A stretch of DNA of 64,000 bases from Orthonyx spaldingii. Lineage: Eukaryota > Chordata > Aves > Passeriformes > Orthonychidae. Position numbers and translations under genes: made by a program. The stretch lies in assembly GCA_013397795.1 (NCBI GenBank), contig VZTJ01003867.1, positions 632,124 through 696,123 of the forward strand, in the 5' to 3' direction. The notes beneath the pieces were generated by a model, which worked only from the letters and a program-made list of their open reading frames with translations, searched no databases and was not told where the DNA came from. Of the stretch, positions 24,601 to 36,600 are shown piece by piece. Every line of letters starts with the position of its first letter. Positions within the stretch are counted from its first letter, which is position 1.

Positions 24601-27600
24601 GTAAGAAAAAAAATTCAGCTAGCTTGAAGTCATTTATAAACAGCAGATTTTCATTGCAAAAGTGAATATTTAATTGAAATATGCCCATTTTAACTGGAGT
24701 CAGAAGTCATTAAGCAATGAATTAGCCTTCAGGTTAGTTTTTTAGTTTGATCAGCAGTCCATGAAATCACCAATGTAGACTGACCATGCAGTGAGCACTT
24801 CCTTCCTCATCTTACCAATCATAAAAAAATCACATTTCACACTCTCAAGAAAATTTCGGTATCTTATAGGTGCTAAAATTGCATTCTACAGTAGCATGGA
24901 AGCTTCATGAAATATACTCAGTGCGAAAGATACCAACATCTAAGAAATTAATTCCAAAAGACTTGTTTCAAAAATTCACCTACTCTAAAGCACAGGGGAA
25001 AAAAAATCCTGATAAAGCACTCATCTTATTGAAATTTCATGCTACTTTGAGAAAACATGACCGAGTCTGCTTCCAGTTGTGCCAACTTGAAAGAGTCAGT
25101 GCTTTTTTTCCTGTTATACCTCTTGTGTCTCCTTCATGCAGCTCCCTAAGTCTTCCCACGTGCCTCAGCAGCCCTGAAGAGCAGTAACAGAAAAATTATC
25201 ACTTCTACCCCTGCTCCCAGGCCCCTCAAGCTGAAAGGCTCCCATACCTTTTAACTATGATTTGCAACTCTGTCTAAATTCTTACCTTGAAATATTCAAA
25301 GGCAATCAGTATTAACCATGTCTAGGTTGGCTTCCTGTGGCCACAGGCAGAACTAGGATCAGCACAGAGCTGCAGATCACTCATCACATATCCTGAGTTT
25401 CAGAGCAGAGGGGCCATCCCAGAAAATGTGCTGTTAGAGGACTTGGTGGTCCCTGGTGACATGTGGACAACACGGACCCTGAACTGACACAGATCACTCA
25501 GTATGATCATTAATTTCTAGGGCTGATAGATGAAAAGGTTATGTTTGGGGATGGACTAGTACTCTTTATCTTACACTTTTAAGTTGGCTTTTTTCAGGTT
25601 CCTATTTAGAGATACTTTGCTAAGACCACAGGAAACCGTTCCAGAGTATTCCCACTAAAGCTGTTTCTCTTTGCTGACTCTAGCTAAAATCTGTTGTGAA
25701 AGCAGCAGGAGCAAGAAATCTCAGGAAATCATTTTTATGCTCTCTATTTTCAAGTCTTTACTCTGAGTAGGTTTGGACCACAGCAACAAAAAAATTCTTG
25801 TGCACTCTATTGGGTTTGCCTGCTAATGGAGAATTAGTTTCGTCTGGGGAAGGGGAACTAAGCTCACAGGGGCCAGCAGGTGGGTGTATCCAGGGTTCCC
25901 AAACTCACATGCTAGAGCATGAGTTACCCAACCAGTCAAATTAAAATTGTAAACAGCTGCAAACAAACTTGTGCAGATGTTACTCATGTATGCTTCACAC
26001 CCATCATTTGCAACTCAAGTAATGCCAATATTTATGTACTGTAAGTGCTTAATTATGTTGCCATGGAATGTAACACTCCTCCTGTAACTCAGGCTCAGGA
26101 TAACGAGGTTTAATTCACTTAAAAAGCATGGCTCTGGCTGAGGCTTTACTCACCTATCATTTCAGTCCTTACAGTAAAAGCAGTGTTCAGAAACACTGTT
26201 AACCACCAAGTCAGTGATGTTGGTAATATTTCATTGTAAATACACTCAATGTTTCAAGAACTGGACTTTCGCATTAAGAGACAATGGTCAGGTTTCAAAA
26301 CCACGGCCATGGGTGAGAGATCTGCTGAACACAAGCTGGTAAAAACACTTGAGCTTTCTGGACCTGCTGAAGTTTAATGTTAGCACCTGCTGGTCCCTGA
26401 GTAACAGAGCTGTTCACTTGGCAGCTCAGTCTGATGCAGTGTCACACCTCTGCATCACCACCCAGCAGAGAATATTTAATACTCTATCTGCTAGCTCCTA
26501 CAAGAAAAAATAAATGGTGCTGAGACAGTGAAGAAGTTAGAGAATTTTTTTTTAAGATCATTTAGTTATTATGATCAGGTTAATACTTTTAGTTCTTTTT
26601 TTTCATTCCCAAAATGAAAATTCCCTTAAGACACAACTAAGATTAAGAGTCTATATCTATATTTTAGGAAGATAATTATAGCATCTCTAATTACCATGAG
26701 AACAAGCTTTACAAGCTTTTTTAGTAACTCCATGTAGCAGCCATATGATTAGAGAACATTAAAGTTTAAAATCTGAATCTCAATTACAGCAACATCTACT
26801 TCTGGGTCCATTATACCACTACAGGGTCAAAAAAGCTGTTTCGTTCTCAACTCTCCCACTTGAGTTAAGTTTATTCCCAACTGAGAATTTTCTAGAGTTG
26901 AAACCATTGTCTCTTATATAGTGTGGTATTGCTGTAAGGCTTTCCCCCTCCCCATAATTTCATGTTATAAACATTCAAAATTAATTAAAACCATTTTCAT
27001 ATAAAATCTCAGGACTTAAAGAATAAAAGTTAAACAAGAAACACATTAAATGCAATTACAGAATAATATCTGAAGCTTATAAATATTTAATTTTTTTTTA
27101 ATTCTGTATTTAACAGTAGACCCACAGCTGTTTTATGCAGTTAAAAAATACAACTGAAAAAGTTACAGTTAAATTTGCACTTCCTGTACTTCTGTTTCTC
27201 AGTGTACTGTAACATGTTCACTGATAAGAAGCTGAATTTCAAAAAATGATTATTTAATCAGCAGAAGCTGAGGAACTTTCATCTTCAAGAAATACTATTT
27301 CAGTTCTGAAAACACCCTCCTCATTTATCTGACTTCAACCTCTGGAGGCAAGAGCTTCCCATCCTGTCCAAAGTCAAAGCAACAAGTGGCATTTCTTTTT
27401 CAAGGGCATCACAACTGACAGGACCTACTGGTCACCTATCCTCCCACATGAAAATACTCCCCTGCATGTTTTGAGAATTGAAACAAAATTTGTCATCGTT
27501 TCTCCACACAAAAATCTGTATTTTTAAATGAAAAATCGTTATATATCAGCACAACTGGGGAGATAATAAATCTTCTGGTTCTGGAATACCAAACAAAAAA

Positions 27601-30600
27601 AAAAAAAAAAAAGCACCTTGAAACATTACTTCAAGTGAAACTATCATATAAACACAAGTAATTAGTTACCTTCAGGAGAATTATTAGAATTCCTTAGGAA
27701 AAATAATTCTAAAAACTTGTTAGAACTGTTGAGCACATTCTGAACACATAAGACAGTTTCTATAACACCACACAACTGCCAGCTCTTACAAAACCCATGG
27801 AACTCAAAAGGAAAGCAGAAATACAAGTTCCTGTCCCTCCTTCTCCTCGAGCAGTTGTGGGCTGCAGCGAGGGTGAGCCAGGACTGGAGTCACCAGGTAA
27901 CACAAACAAGTGATGCAAAAAGCTCATGAGAAGGCCTCAAGCCTCGGGAATGGCTGTCCTGGACATTCAGGTCATAAAAACTTCATTTAATGGAGGTTAT
28001 ATGGATTCCCTATTGCAAACTCTCACCTGGTGGCTAAACTCAATTTTTGCTGTATGCACATTTTTAAAAGCCTCAAAATACCGAGTGCCCTATAATGACA
28101 GGTAAGATTAACCACCCCTAAGAACAAGAAAATGAGTAAGTTCCTTTCATTTCCTATGAAAAGGCAAATCCATACTGAATATTACACAGCTGGGGAAGAC
28201 TGGGGTGGGATTGGAGGTTCCTTATTTTTCAACTAAAAGAAAATCTCACTATATCAAATGCTATAAAGGCATTTTTCCTTGTAAAGACCATACCAATGCC
28301 CAGTTTGAAGTTTTAACCTGGGATTTTTTTTCCTGTTTTAAGGAAAGTATCAGTATATGATAGATATTTCTTGGGAGAGCAAAGAAAAGCGATCAAAAGA
28401 ATCCCTCCCAAAATACCATCAAACTACAAAATAGAATACACAGCATTTACTGATGCTTTGCTTTAAAAATCATCTCCAGGGAATGCATCCAGTTACAAGT
28501 CTGGTTCTCCATAACAGCCATGAACATGAAAAGTGAAACTTCCAGCAATAAATACAAAAATTTTGCACTTAAATGTTTTATTTTCCCAGAAATAATATTA
28601 AAAGCCAACATATGACCTCAAGTGCAGATATAAACTGGGACAAAAACCCTGTTGCATATATAAGAAGAAACATCAATACTGAGGAATTTACTAAAATAAG
28701 AACTTTTCTTGGTGTCAGCATTATTACTCACCCGCTTTGGCCCACTGAAAATCTTCCTGGTGTTTTCCTTAGATTTATCACCTTGTTTATTTGTGGATTT
28801 CTTATTGCCTTCAAGCACACCAGATGCATCCTCTGAGAACTCCAGATCTGTTAAAGGCAAATACAGACATGAAACAACCACTTTAAAAGCTGTTGAAGTG
28901 CTGGAGCATTTCTTGCATCTGACAATTCCACACGTACAGCTTCTGAAATCACATCATGAACAATCAATCTTCATCAGAAAAATCAGCTTTAATGCCAAGG
29001 AGAGTCCTGGATGCAGCTCAGGCTTACTGAAAGGGTTGCAATCAATACACAGAAGAATGACAAGGTACAGTCACAACTATTACAGCACCTCCTGCCCCCT
29101 GGGAAAGCTTCAGGCTACTGTTTCCCATTCCAGACTCCCGTAAATCCCAGGTTACCTTTAATATGAGATTTCTTATGGCTGGCTTACTGCTACAACTCTG
29201 AGCAGCAGATGAATAAAACAGTAGATTGGGTTCTTCAGAAGTGTGAGATGAAAAGATTTAGAAGAACACACTACAATTACAGGACTGCAGACTTGGTCTT
29301 GCTTCTCTTCTTATGAAGGCAGCCTGTTTATATTTGCTTATTCTGCTGCAAACAGGAATAAAATATGGTCATCAGCTCAGGAAACAGTCAGCTAAAAGGA
29401 ACTGCTGACACGGCCTTTAAATGGATTCGATACTTGCATTACCACTGATTCCAGTACCTCACCCTGGACTGTAAATCTGCCATTCACTCATCAAATTAAA
29501 TTTTTGTCCTTAATATTTTTAAAACTTGTGCTGTTTTATTTGAAGCATTATCCCTTGGAGACAAGGGTTTACTTGGCACCAACCAGGAGTGACCACAAAA
29601 TTCCAGATGGAAATAAAGACAGGCACAGAGCAGCACTGTTTCATCTGATAAGCTGTTTAGAAAACCAGCCTATTCCTGAGAAGCTGCCACTGTTTGAAAA
29701 GTGCACTGCAAATACACAAGCAGGTAGGATGGGTTACTCTAATCCCAAGCACACAGGACCAGCCAAGCTGGGTAAGAAGGCAAGCAAAGGCAAAGCAGAT
29801 ATCCAAATTTCTAAAGGCACCCTCAAGGACACAAAACTTGTCTGAGGAATAAAGTAAAGTATTCTTAAAATAAAGCTCCAAAGTTCCCCAAATTGCAGTA
29901 AATTTCAGCAGGCTTGGCAGCAGCAGGACTGGCAGGGTGCCTGCTGCAAGGCAGCTCCTGGAACCAGCCTCTCCCGTTCCATCCCACTGCGTTTCAGTGC
30001 AGTTGTGCCATGTGAGTACAAGAGCCTGAGAACACAGCAGCAGCAGCCCCTCTGAGGACAACTGACTCTAAAAGATGTTTGATAAAATCAGTGTAACTGA
30101 GGAAAAATACTACAGACCAACTTCATTACCTTAAATAAAGCAAAACTACCAAATCTATGCAAAAGACAGCTTAGTCCTAGCTGAAGCCAATTTAAGGAGT
30201 AAAATCAAATGGCTTTGATATACATCCTGATAAATCCTGAAATATTTCTGAAGAAGTCAGGCCCTGAATGCAATTCTCAAACAAAGTCAAACCAAGAGAA
30301 CTGGACCCTCCTATTGTAGATTAATAGCTAAAAGGTGATATACTTGACCACAGCCATAACAAACATGCAAGTCACTCTAGAAACACAAAATGTTTCACCA
30401 ACCAAATGGGAGCAGCAACTTGTGCCCTGTGCTAAGACTTGGACCTGGCATTGCCTTCGATAATGATTAACAGTGCTCTGGATCAACCAAGCCACGGTTT
30501 TAACATCACCTTAAGCTTCCTTGTTTGAATTCTACTCCTATGTGATTCTGAGCTATCTCATTTAAATTAGGTAATTTTAAATTCAAAGAAACTTCTTGAT

Positions 30601-33600
30601 AAAAACATTTCGACTCCTACTTACAATAGGATAACTCTGCATTTTCTGATGTTGCTACCACATCAAACACTTTGTAAGCTTTGTAAGATTACCTGGAATG
30701 CCTTTATTTAAGCAGTGCTTTTGGAGGCCTTCTAGGTACCCTAAAAGCACTCCTCGTAGATTACCTTTGCAGACTTTTAAATCTAAACTAAGTAGGGTTT
30801 AGGGAGAAGTCTTTTGTTCACAGGAACTGAGTGAGGCAAACACATGAGCAGTTTGGGAAGCAGTGACCCTACTGAAGCTCGTTTTCCACTGGCTCTCTCC
30901 TGTATGTTTTTTTGGGGTTTTCTGCCCCCTCACACAGAAATTGCTCATATTGACCTTTTTCTTAACATGGGAGCATGTAAAGCCTTTTCTCCTCTGTCCA
31001 ACCATTTTCAAGGCATTTAAAAGCCTGTCTTGGCTAGAATTGGAAAGAGGTTCAAAGACAAACTAAGGCAACACCCACAGTAGATTTCCTGGGGAGCAAC
31101 AACGTAGTTTGTTTTAGTGTCCCAGGGTAATTCTGCAAAAGGTTTTGAAACCCAAACAGGACTCTGCCTTTGAGGACTTTGATGTAGTTTTAACTAGCTT
31201 AAAATATTTACCCAGTGAAGGTGACTCAGTTTTTGAGAAGATGCAAAGGATTTTAAAAAATTAAAAATGGGGCAAGTTGGCTCACCAGAACTGAGCTGAG
31301 TGCTGGGTGATGATACACAAAAGCTACATTATCTAAAGAGATTATAGGAATCTCATCTTGATCACTGGAAGGAAAAATGAGTAGATGACACAAAGGTTAA
31401 GCTGTGCATCAGAATTGATTTACAAAGCAAGAGACGAAGCTGCAATACAGATTTCTCTTGGATACAATTGATCATTACAGTCAAGTCAGTCACTTTCTCC
31501 CAGCATTAAAAGCTTCTCCTCACTGGAGCCATCCTGAACCCTGGCTACTGAAATGACAAAAGTAGTGTTTCAAATCCAGGGAAGTCTCAGCAGTACTTTT
31601 AGCCCCCGGCATTCTGGCAGAACCCTGCTGGGAGGCTCACAAGTCAAAGGGGCTTTTGCTTCACTGGGCTGCTGCAGAGCAATTTGAGAGAATTTTAGAT
31701 TGCAATGGCAAAATAAGAAGTAAACTTTTACTAGAACTCAAAGCTTCAGCAAAAATCCAAGGCTAATAAAGTTATGAAGTACTCTCATTAAAAAGAAAAG
31801 TGTGGTAACAGCATCCAGGAATTTGAAAGGTGGAGTTCTTTTCTGGAGTGGGGGTTTTATTTGCTTGGCTTTTGTTTGGGGTTTTTTGGTGCTTTTAACC
31901 ACTCCAGCAGAAAAGATTATCATAGAAGTGAGCAACAGAAAATATTTTTCAATGAAAGACAGTCTAACCAAAACTGAATTTATCTGTTTTGCAATTTTTC
32001 CTGCACTAACAATACTGTTCCTGTAGTCTTTGCACTTCCTTGAATTTCATTTGTACAAACATTTAAATATGTACTGTTAAACTTACTTTCTGTGAACTAC
32101 TAGACTGGAAGGAATAGTCTTTCTAATGTTCCATTACAAAAATCTTTGTCAGATGTTTTAAATTAAGATTCTAAAATATGTTTCATAAAAATACACCTAA
32201 GACTATGGCAAGTGACCAAATCAATATTATGGCAAAATAAGGTTATGACAGAAAGCATCAAATGCATGAAGTTTTCTGGAAAATTGATTATGTCATGCAA
32301 TATTCTTTATGCACACAACACCAAAATCAGTCTTGGCAATTCCGAGGGCTGAAATTCAGAGAGGCAGTCTGACATTTCACCTGTCAGCCTGGAGCAGGAA
32401 CACTGGATTTTTATCTGGGGATTGATTCATTAGTACAGAAAAGAACAGCACATACAGAACTCAGGTAGCATTAGCACCTCTCAGTATTGTTCATCACTTC
32501 AGGACAGAGGTTTATTGTGCAACATGTTCTGAAAGCTTTTTCTCAGGTTTGGAGTCAAAGCTGGCATTTTTCATGGATGCAGAAGTCACGTTTTTCCAGT
32601 ATGTAAAGACAATACCTCAGAACAATGTCACATTTCACTGCAACTTCAGGCTTAGATCCAGAAGTTCTTGATAAATTCTCAGGCTCAGCATCACTATATT
32701 TAAGGACTCTTAATATGATTGTTCTGATGCTCAAAATTTGCAACGGTCTGAGAGAAGACAGTGTGAACTTTAGCAAGGAGTCCCACAGATTTTAGGGCAG
32801 CATTAGACTCCCTATTTTCATAATCTGTACTACAGAACATCACCCTTTCAAATTCCAGAAAAAAACCCTGCAAGTCAAATCCCACCTGCCTACAGTGGCA
32901 CAAAACAAGAATCAAATGAGCAAAGGAGATGCAAAACAAAGAGGAAGTATCTCTCAGCAGAGGCACTGACAGGTAGCTCTTACCTGAAGTGGAGAAGTGC
33001 ATTAAGAACTGACAAAAACACGAATTTACATCTCCCTGTGCCACGGAAATCTCTTAGGAAAATATTCCAGAGAAACAATCTGTGATACCTCAGAGGATAA
33101 AGGCCTGCTTGGTGAATGCAGTGCCAAATGCAAAGTGTAGATATTTTGAGACTCCTGAGGACAGCAGCTGAAAGGATTATTTGATGGGTCAGCATCTCAG
33201 CTGCATTAACTGTACAAGCGAATTTTTCCCTTGGAATAAATGGCTGAACAAAGACTCATTAGAGACAGGGACCAAGAGTACTTCTTAAGCAGCCCTGTAA
33301 GATAAACTCATTTTCCAAAGAGGCTGGAACCCAAGTGTCTCATCATAAGTAAATTTTATGAAAACAGATCATGGTTTTTTTGTTTGAAAACACAATCTTC
33401 TCGTTCAACATCAGTACCCATTTGTTCCTTTCAAATCCACAAAAAAACCCTAGCAGTGACACTTATTTTTGATTAAAAGGCTTACAGAAAATTCTGGTTT
33501 TAGAAACAGCTATACTTAGAACAGAGAAATGAACACTTTTTCCTCTGAAATTTTATTTCTGGATTATATTGGCAGAAGCTATTTGTAGAAAAAAAAAAAC

Positions 33601-36600
33601 CCAGCTTCTCCAACATTTGCAAGGCTAGATTGAGACCCTCTCTCTCTTTCCATCACAATGAAATACATCTTGCCCAAAGCTTAAAAATGTAACAACTTCA
33701 GTGACTAGATAAAACTTCTCATGCTCCACGCTCCAAAATGGAGGACCAAAATCTTCCATAGGAACATTGGCAGTGTTTTGAAATATTTATTCCAACACAA
33801 GTGAGTCTTTGGCATTAGACTTTTTCAAAACCAAAGAGCTGAAAGCAACCTTCCACCAAAGTTATTCCTTTTGTTCTTCACCGACACACAGGACCCAAGC
33901 AAGTCTAACTTTGCAAAGGATTTTAACCACCAGAACTTGCTCAGCAGCTGCCATGTGCACAGTTTTATTCATGTACATGTGTGTGAGTACACACACACCC
34001 CTCCCCAGCCTGCACAGAAGATGGAGATCTCTAAAAACTGAAAACAAGAGCACAAATACACAAATATGCAGAGGCTCTGCCAAAGCCAGTTATCTGAGTG
34101 GCACTCCATGGGTCTCCACGGCTTCTCCCTCGAGTCGTGCATCCTCAGATAAGATGGAGCTTGAGAAAGGTCCAAACTGCCTACAAACACATTCAACAGC
34201 AGAAAAAGATATTTCCCATTTCTTGAGAGCTACTTAAACGTGTGCACTCAGCTCTGTGGCTGTGGGTTGATCTGGAGGCTCTGTGGGAGGATACCTGCCT
34301 TCCAGGCATACATACTGCATGCTCAACACCCCAAAAAGGTACGAATCTTCTGTTCAAAAAAAAAAAACCCTCTACCTCTGGCAAGAGATCAAGGGGTTTA
34401 GAGCACACAAGAGAGATATGAAACACCAGACAGGGCCACAGGAGAAGTGAGTGAGTTTAACTGTTAGATTTCCAGAGCATTTAACTGTTAGATTTCCAAA
34501 CCAGTGGTATTGTTGGACAAACTCCTAGTACACTGCAAAAAGAACAAAATATTGAAGTCAATTAAAATTAAGTGTCACCTATGCATTCCAAGAGAGTTCT
34601 ACTGACCTGCGTTAGTACTGAGCTGGCTATCCTGGGAACAGTTTTCATTGCCATCAGAGGTTGACTGTAGCGAAGCAGAGGGTACAGTTCTACTTCTCTT
34701 TTTGCTGGCCTTCCTTTCTGCCACCTGCCACTCTTCATCTTCGTCCTCGCTCTCACTTAAGTCATCAAACCCAAAGTACTTGATTTTGTAATTGGAACTC
34801 CCAGAACTTCTGGAGGCGCCTTCATCTCCCCCTCCCTCGTCTTGATCATCAAACCCAAAAAACTCTAATTTGACGTCCTTCTTGGATTTGGTATTGCTGG
34901 GTCGGAACCTGGTTGTGGTTTTTGTGGTGGCCATGTCTGCTTTCTTCCTCAGGCGCCCGGCTTCGCCCAGGTCGGTGGGGGCTGCGGTGGTGAACTCGTC
35001 CATGCGCTCCATGGTGTCCTGGATGGTGACATTGCACACGGACAAGCACGACGGGTGCAGGACTGTGTAGTCTCTAGTCCGTCCAACCGTCCCTCTAAAA
35101 CTGGTCCCACTACTCAAAGAAACCTTTTTTCCTGCGTTCAGACCATCGTTGTTTGACTCGTTGTTTGCTTTGGATAAAGACTGACTAGTGCCGTCCATGA
35201 GCTTGTCAAAGTTTGTTGCCCCCTGCAGTTTTGCTTTGTTGGATCGACAATATGTCCTACAGTTGCTTGGCCTAGGAATAGTTTGCACAAGTTCTTCACT
35301 AATGGCTTCCTTTGGATTTTCACTATCTTCTTTATCACCCTCCTCATCCTTGCTCTTCACCTCTGAGAGATGCTCATTGTCAAAAGCTAATAGATACTCT
35401 CCAGTTCTGGTGTCTTCAGTTTCGTCCTCCCATTCGTACAAGTGAGTTCTTAGTGGCCCCTTGGTCTGAGATGTTTCTGATGGACACTCTGCTGGTTTTC
35501 CCACGTGGGAGTCCCAAGAATCAGGCGAGTCCTTGGCTTCAGTGTTGCATCCAGAAGTGTCTGTAGTCCCAGCATTGGTTTTATTACTGTCTTCAGCATT
35601 GTCATAGATGAAGTGACTGTTTGCATTATCTTCTTTCAAGTTCTGGATTTTATCTACAAGAAAAGATATATTTATTACTAAAATGCAGTATTAAAAAAAT
35701 AGTCACCCATGTGGGCAACTTGGAAAAGTCACTATGTAACAAAAAATATTCAGTGATCACTGCTTTATGATTCTTCAGCCCTCCAGTTTAAAGGTTTTGC
35801 TATAATAAAGTCTTCTTGTAATTTCTACCAAAAAAATAACTTCAAGTGTCACCCTGAAAACATGTGCATCATGCAAAAGACAGCAGTAAACCCTAAATAC
35901 AACCACTTACTTACTGAGGCAAATTACACAAAAAAGGAGAAACTGTGGTGAAATTTTCAGAGAAGACAATTACCAGAGCTTCACACACTTCCAGTGAATA
36001 ATCAGAGACAAAAAAGAACTACAAATTTTCTCATTATGTAAGAAAATAATTTCCTTCTTGGACCCTGAAGAAAATGGCACACAACTTCGGCAACTGTCAC
36101 TTCATTTTGCTGCTTCAAATGAAAATATTTGGACTTACAAAAGAAATACAGAAAATGTAATTCTCATTACAATTTTTAATTGTATCACTTCTGAAGTTCA
36201 GGCTTTTGCAATTAATTTCTGCATCTCTGAAGAAGAGCTGCTGCCAAAAATTATTCCCGCACTTCTCCCACCCATAGCCACACTCACATCTTGCACTGTC
36301 CAAGAGAACAAGCTCCACCATAAAAAGTCAGTTTTGGTAAGGTTTGTTTCCAGCCAACCAGCATCCACACAACAGTAATGCCAGGAAGCAATGCAAGCAC
36401 TAAATCCTCCACCTGTTGTCCTCTAAACTGGTGGGGAAATAACTCCCTCTGTTTTTCCTGAATCCAACAAAAGCCTGGTGGATTTGGTACCAGGGTTTCA
36501 CGACGACCGCATCTGCCATCCTCCATCGCTGACATCACACACACACAGACACTCAGCAATACAAGGGGTAATTTCCAGGAAAGAAGAATTTCTTGGAAAT

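Larger units (their letters stand above)
15938..28731 (-). other. WAPL intron 4, longest visible intron
   Basis: 12.8 kb with donor GTGAGT and acceptor CTTCTAG. Notable parts, listed separately: a site reading CAG|GTAAGTATT at 17410/17409, an inverted repeat at 22667-22694, a CpG-dense patch near 23.1 kb and an A run at 27595-27612. A GC-richer stretch at 17.74-18.06 kb has overlapping frames on both strands but no recognisable protein. The plus-strand frame at 20645-21442 (265 codons) matches nothing and is treated as chance. Confidence 0.85.
28848..34606 (-). other. WAPL intron 3
   Basis: About 5.8 kb with donor GTCAGT and acceptor CCTTTAACAG. It holds a CAG|GTAAGA site at 32984/32983 with a good pyrimidine tract, an A run at 33589-33599, a GT/CA inverted repeat at 33978-33997 and a short tandem duplication at 34456-34498. 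No gene is seen. Confidence 0.85.

Noticed and set aside
27595..27612. Poly-A run as the tail of a processed pseudogene
   Set aside because: The bases before it show no coding similarity and no target-site duplication that I could see.
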